Origin: Actinomycetaceae bacterium
GTDB taxonomy: Bacteria > Actinomycetota > Actinomycetes > Actinomycetales > Actinomycetaceae
NCBI GenBank assembly: GCA_030532405.1
Contig: JAUNLF010000001.1
Coordinates: forward strand, 62,001 to 126,000
Direction: 5' to 3'
Length of the DNA stretch: 64,000 nt
Made by a program: the position numbers and the translations under genes. The notes below the pieces were generated by a model. The model did no database searches. It saw only the letters and a list, made by a program, of their open reading frames with translations, and was not told the origin of the DNA. Shown piece by piece: positions 62,520 to 64,000 of the stretch; position 1 is the stretch's first letter, and every line of letters begins with the position of its first letter.

Positions 62520-64000
62520 TTGAGGCCTCCCGCTTGTTGTGGCGATCTTCGCGTTCACGGTCGTAATCCTGCAAAGACTTCACGTCGCAGTGTCCGCCCC
62601 GAATCACTTCGATTGCGCGAACCGCCGCGTTAAACGCCTGCATCGTGGTGACAATAGCTTTACCCGAGGAGGTCGTTGCCGCGCGGATCTTGTAGCCGTC
62701 ACGGCGCTGGGACTGACCCTGCGGGGTGTTAACCACCATGTCCACCTGGCCGTTGTAGATCAGGTCGGTGATGGTGGGCTCGCCCTCTTGACGCTCCGAT
62801 TCCTTGTGAACCACTTCAACGTCAATGCCGTTTCGGCGAAGCACCGACGCGGTTCCGGCGGTGGCTAGAACGCGGAAGCCCATCTCGACCAGTTTCACGA
62901 CGGGGAACACGGCGTTGCGCTTGTCGGCGTCCGCGATCGAAATGAACACGGTGCCCTGCGTTGGCAGTCCGCCAAAGGCAGCTACCTGGGACTTTGCGTA
63001 GGCCGCGGGGAACGACAGGTCGTGGCCCATGACTTCGCCGGTGGAGCGCATTTCGGGGCCGAGGAGCGTGTCCACGACCTCGCCCTTTTCGTCGCGGAAC
63101 CGGTCGAACGGCAACACAGCTTCCTTAACGGCGATCGGCTCGTCCAGGTCGATCACGGACTGGTCGCGCATCGGCAGCTCGCCAGCCGCGCGCAGCTGCG
63201 CGATCGTCTGCCCCATCTGAATCTTCGCGGCCGCCCTGGCAAGCGCCACACCGGAGGCCTTCGACGCAAACGGAACCGTGCGCGATGCGCGCGGATTCGC
63301 CTCAATCACGTAGAGCACATCGGATGCCAGTGCGAACTGGATGTTCAACAATCCGCGCACACCCACCCCGTCGGCAATCGCCCTCGTGGATCGAACAATG
63401 CGGTCAATCTGACGCGACGACAGGGTCATTGGCGGCATAACGCACGCGGAGTCACCGGAGTGAATGCCGGCCTCCTCGATGTGCTCCATGATGCCGCCCA
63501 TGAACAGGTCGGTGCCGTCGTACAGCGCGTCCACGTCGATCTCGACGGCGTCATCCAAGAAGCGGTCGATCAAAAGCGGGCCGTTAGCGAACGACTCATC
63601 CCCCAGGCGCTGCAGGTAGTCGCGCAGACCGTCCTCGTCATACACGATTTCCATGCCACGGCCGCCAAGAACGAACGACGGGCGAGCCAAAACCGGGTAG
63701 CCAACCTTGTCAGCAACTTCCAAAGCCGCGGTCGGCGTCGTTGCAGTGCCGTGCGCGGGCGCGGGAAGGCCAACGTTGTCGAGGACGCGGCCGAACTCCT
63801 CGCGGTCTTCAGCCAAATCGATCGACTCGGGAGTCGTACCCACAATTGGCACGCCCGCCGCCTTCAAATCGTTAGCAAGGGACAGCGGAGTTTGACCACC
63901 AAGCTGCACCAACATGCCCGCGACGGGGCCTGCGGCCTGCTCGGTTTCATAGATTTCGAGGACGTCCTCAAGCGTGAGCGGCTCAAAATACAGGCGGTCG
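62512..64000 (-). CDS. carB: Carbamoyl-phosphate synthase large subunit (C-terminal part)
   Basis: The frame is open to the window edge, so the N-terminal half is outside; about 495 residues are seen. It begins [18 protein letters not shown], in the second ATP-grasp half, then [16 protein letters not shown] and [19 protein letters not shown]. The C-terminal allosteric domain carries [20 protein letters not shown]. CarB makes carbamoyl phosphate for pyrimidines and arginine. It overlaps pyrF by 8 bases, in a pyrimidine operon. Confidence 0.97.
   Translation of the reverse strand, partial: DRLYFEPLTLEDVLEIYETEQAAGPVAGMLVQLGGQTPLSLANDLKAAGVPIVGTTPESIDLAEDREEFGRVLDNVGLPAPAHGTATTPTAALEVADKVGYPVLARPSFVLGGRGMEIVYDEDGLRDYLQRLGDESFANGPLLIDRFLDDAVEIDVDALYDGTDLFMGGIMEHIEEAGIHSGDSACVMPPMTLSSRQIDRIVRSTRAIADGVGVRGLLNIQFALASDVLYVIEANPRASRTVPFASKASGVALARAAAKIQMGQTIAQLRAAGELPMRDQSVIDLDEPIAVKEAVLPFDRFRDEKGEVVDTLLGPEMRSTGEVMGHDLSFPAAYAKSQVAAFGGLPTQGTVFISIADADKRNAVFPVVKLVEMGFRVLATAGTASVLRRNGIDVEVVHKESERQEGEPTITDLIYNGQVDMVVNTPQGQSQRRDGYKIRAATTSSGKAIVTTMQAFNAAVRAIEVIRGGHCDVKSLQDYDREREDRHNKREASNA

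Overview
This is a chromosomal core-genome window from a moderately GC-rich high-GC Gram-positive bacterium (Actinomycetota). Several features support this: whiA next to gap-pgk-tpiA-secG, a fused cmk-der gene, opcA beside zwf, RbpA, pafBC-tatA-tatC-helY, a GarA-like FHA protein with two MerR regulators, and a PriA without helicase motifs. Gene order and the lack of proteasome genes beside pafBC suggest a small-genome lineage such as Actinomycetaceae, but genus cannot be fixed from this window. I see no prophage, insertion sequence, CRISPR array or rRNA. There is one tRNA, tRNA-Pro(GGG).

Layout. 1-4.7 kb: end of whiA, then gap, pgk-tpiA and secG with a short RbpA paralogue (lower glycolysis; strong terminators after gap and tpiA). 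4.7-10.1 kb, minus strand: tkt-zwf-opcA-pgl (pentose phosphate pathway, no transaldolase). 10.3-17.7 kb, plus: xerD-parA-scpA-scpB-rluB-tyrA-cmk::der (chromosome segregation, ribosome maturation, tyrosine and nucleotide metabolism). 17.8-22.6 kb, minus: a RarD/EamA permease, tRNA-Pro and a TAXI-type TRAP transporter. 22.9-30.8 kb, plus: cation/proton antiporter, pepN, DUF881-Sbp-DUF881, FHA, FtsR-like and Rv1830-like MerR genes. 30.9-36.8 kb: a YhgE/Pip protein and an MMPL transporter, divergent from a TetR regulator. 36.9-40.5 kb: bile-acid/sodium symporter-family gene, the main rbpA behind a SigR-like promoter, a phosphatidylcholine synthase and an unrecognised membrane protein. 40.5-47.9 kb, minus: pafB-pafC-tatA-tatC-helY-lnt. 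48-49 kb, plus: a DUF3866 gene. 49-52.3 kb, minus: hisE-hisG and a riboflavin-type ABC uptake pair (ribX-ribY) behind an FMN riboswitch. 52.4-64 kb, minus: carB-pyrF-gmk-rpoZ-coaBC-metK-priA-HAD-fmt-rsmB-rpe.

Regulatory reading. Many genes have a TAnnnT -10 element exactly 6-7 bases before the start codon and no Shine-Dalgarno, which points to leaderless mRNAs (xerD, pepN, pafB, DUF3866, hisE, fmt, metK, the symporter, the unknown membrane protein). Others have good Shine-Dalgarno sequences or ATGA/GTGA overlaps. Points most worth a second look: an ABC-ATPase-like domain without a P-loop lysine fused to the MMPL transporter; the overlapping divergent leaderless promoters of pafB and DUF3866, one resembling the PafBC-type RecA-NDp promoter; two RbpA proteins; the phosphatidylcholine synthase and its 3'-overlapping unknown neighbour; the ATPase-less RibXY pair; and a repeated motif around the MerR genes.
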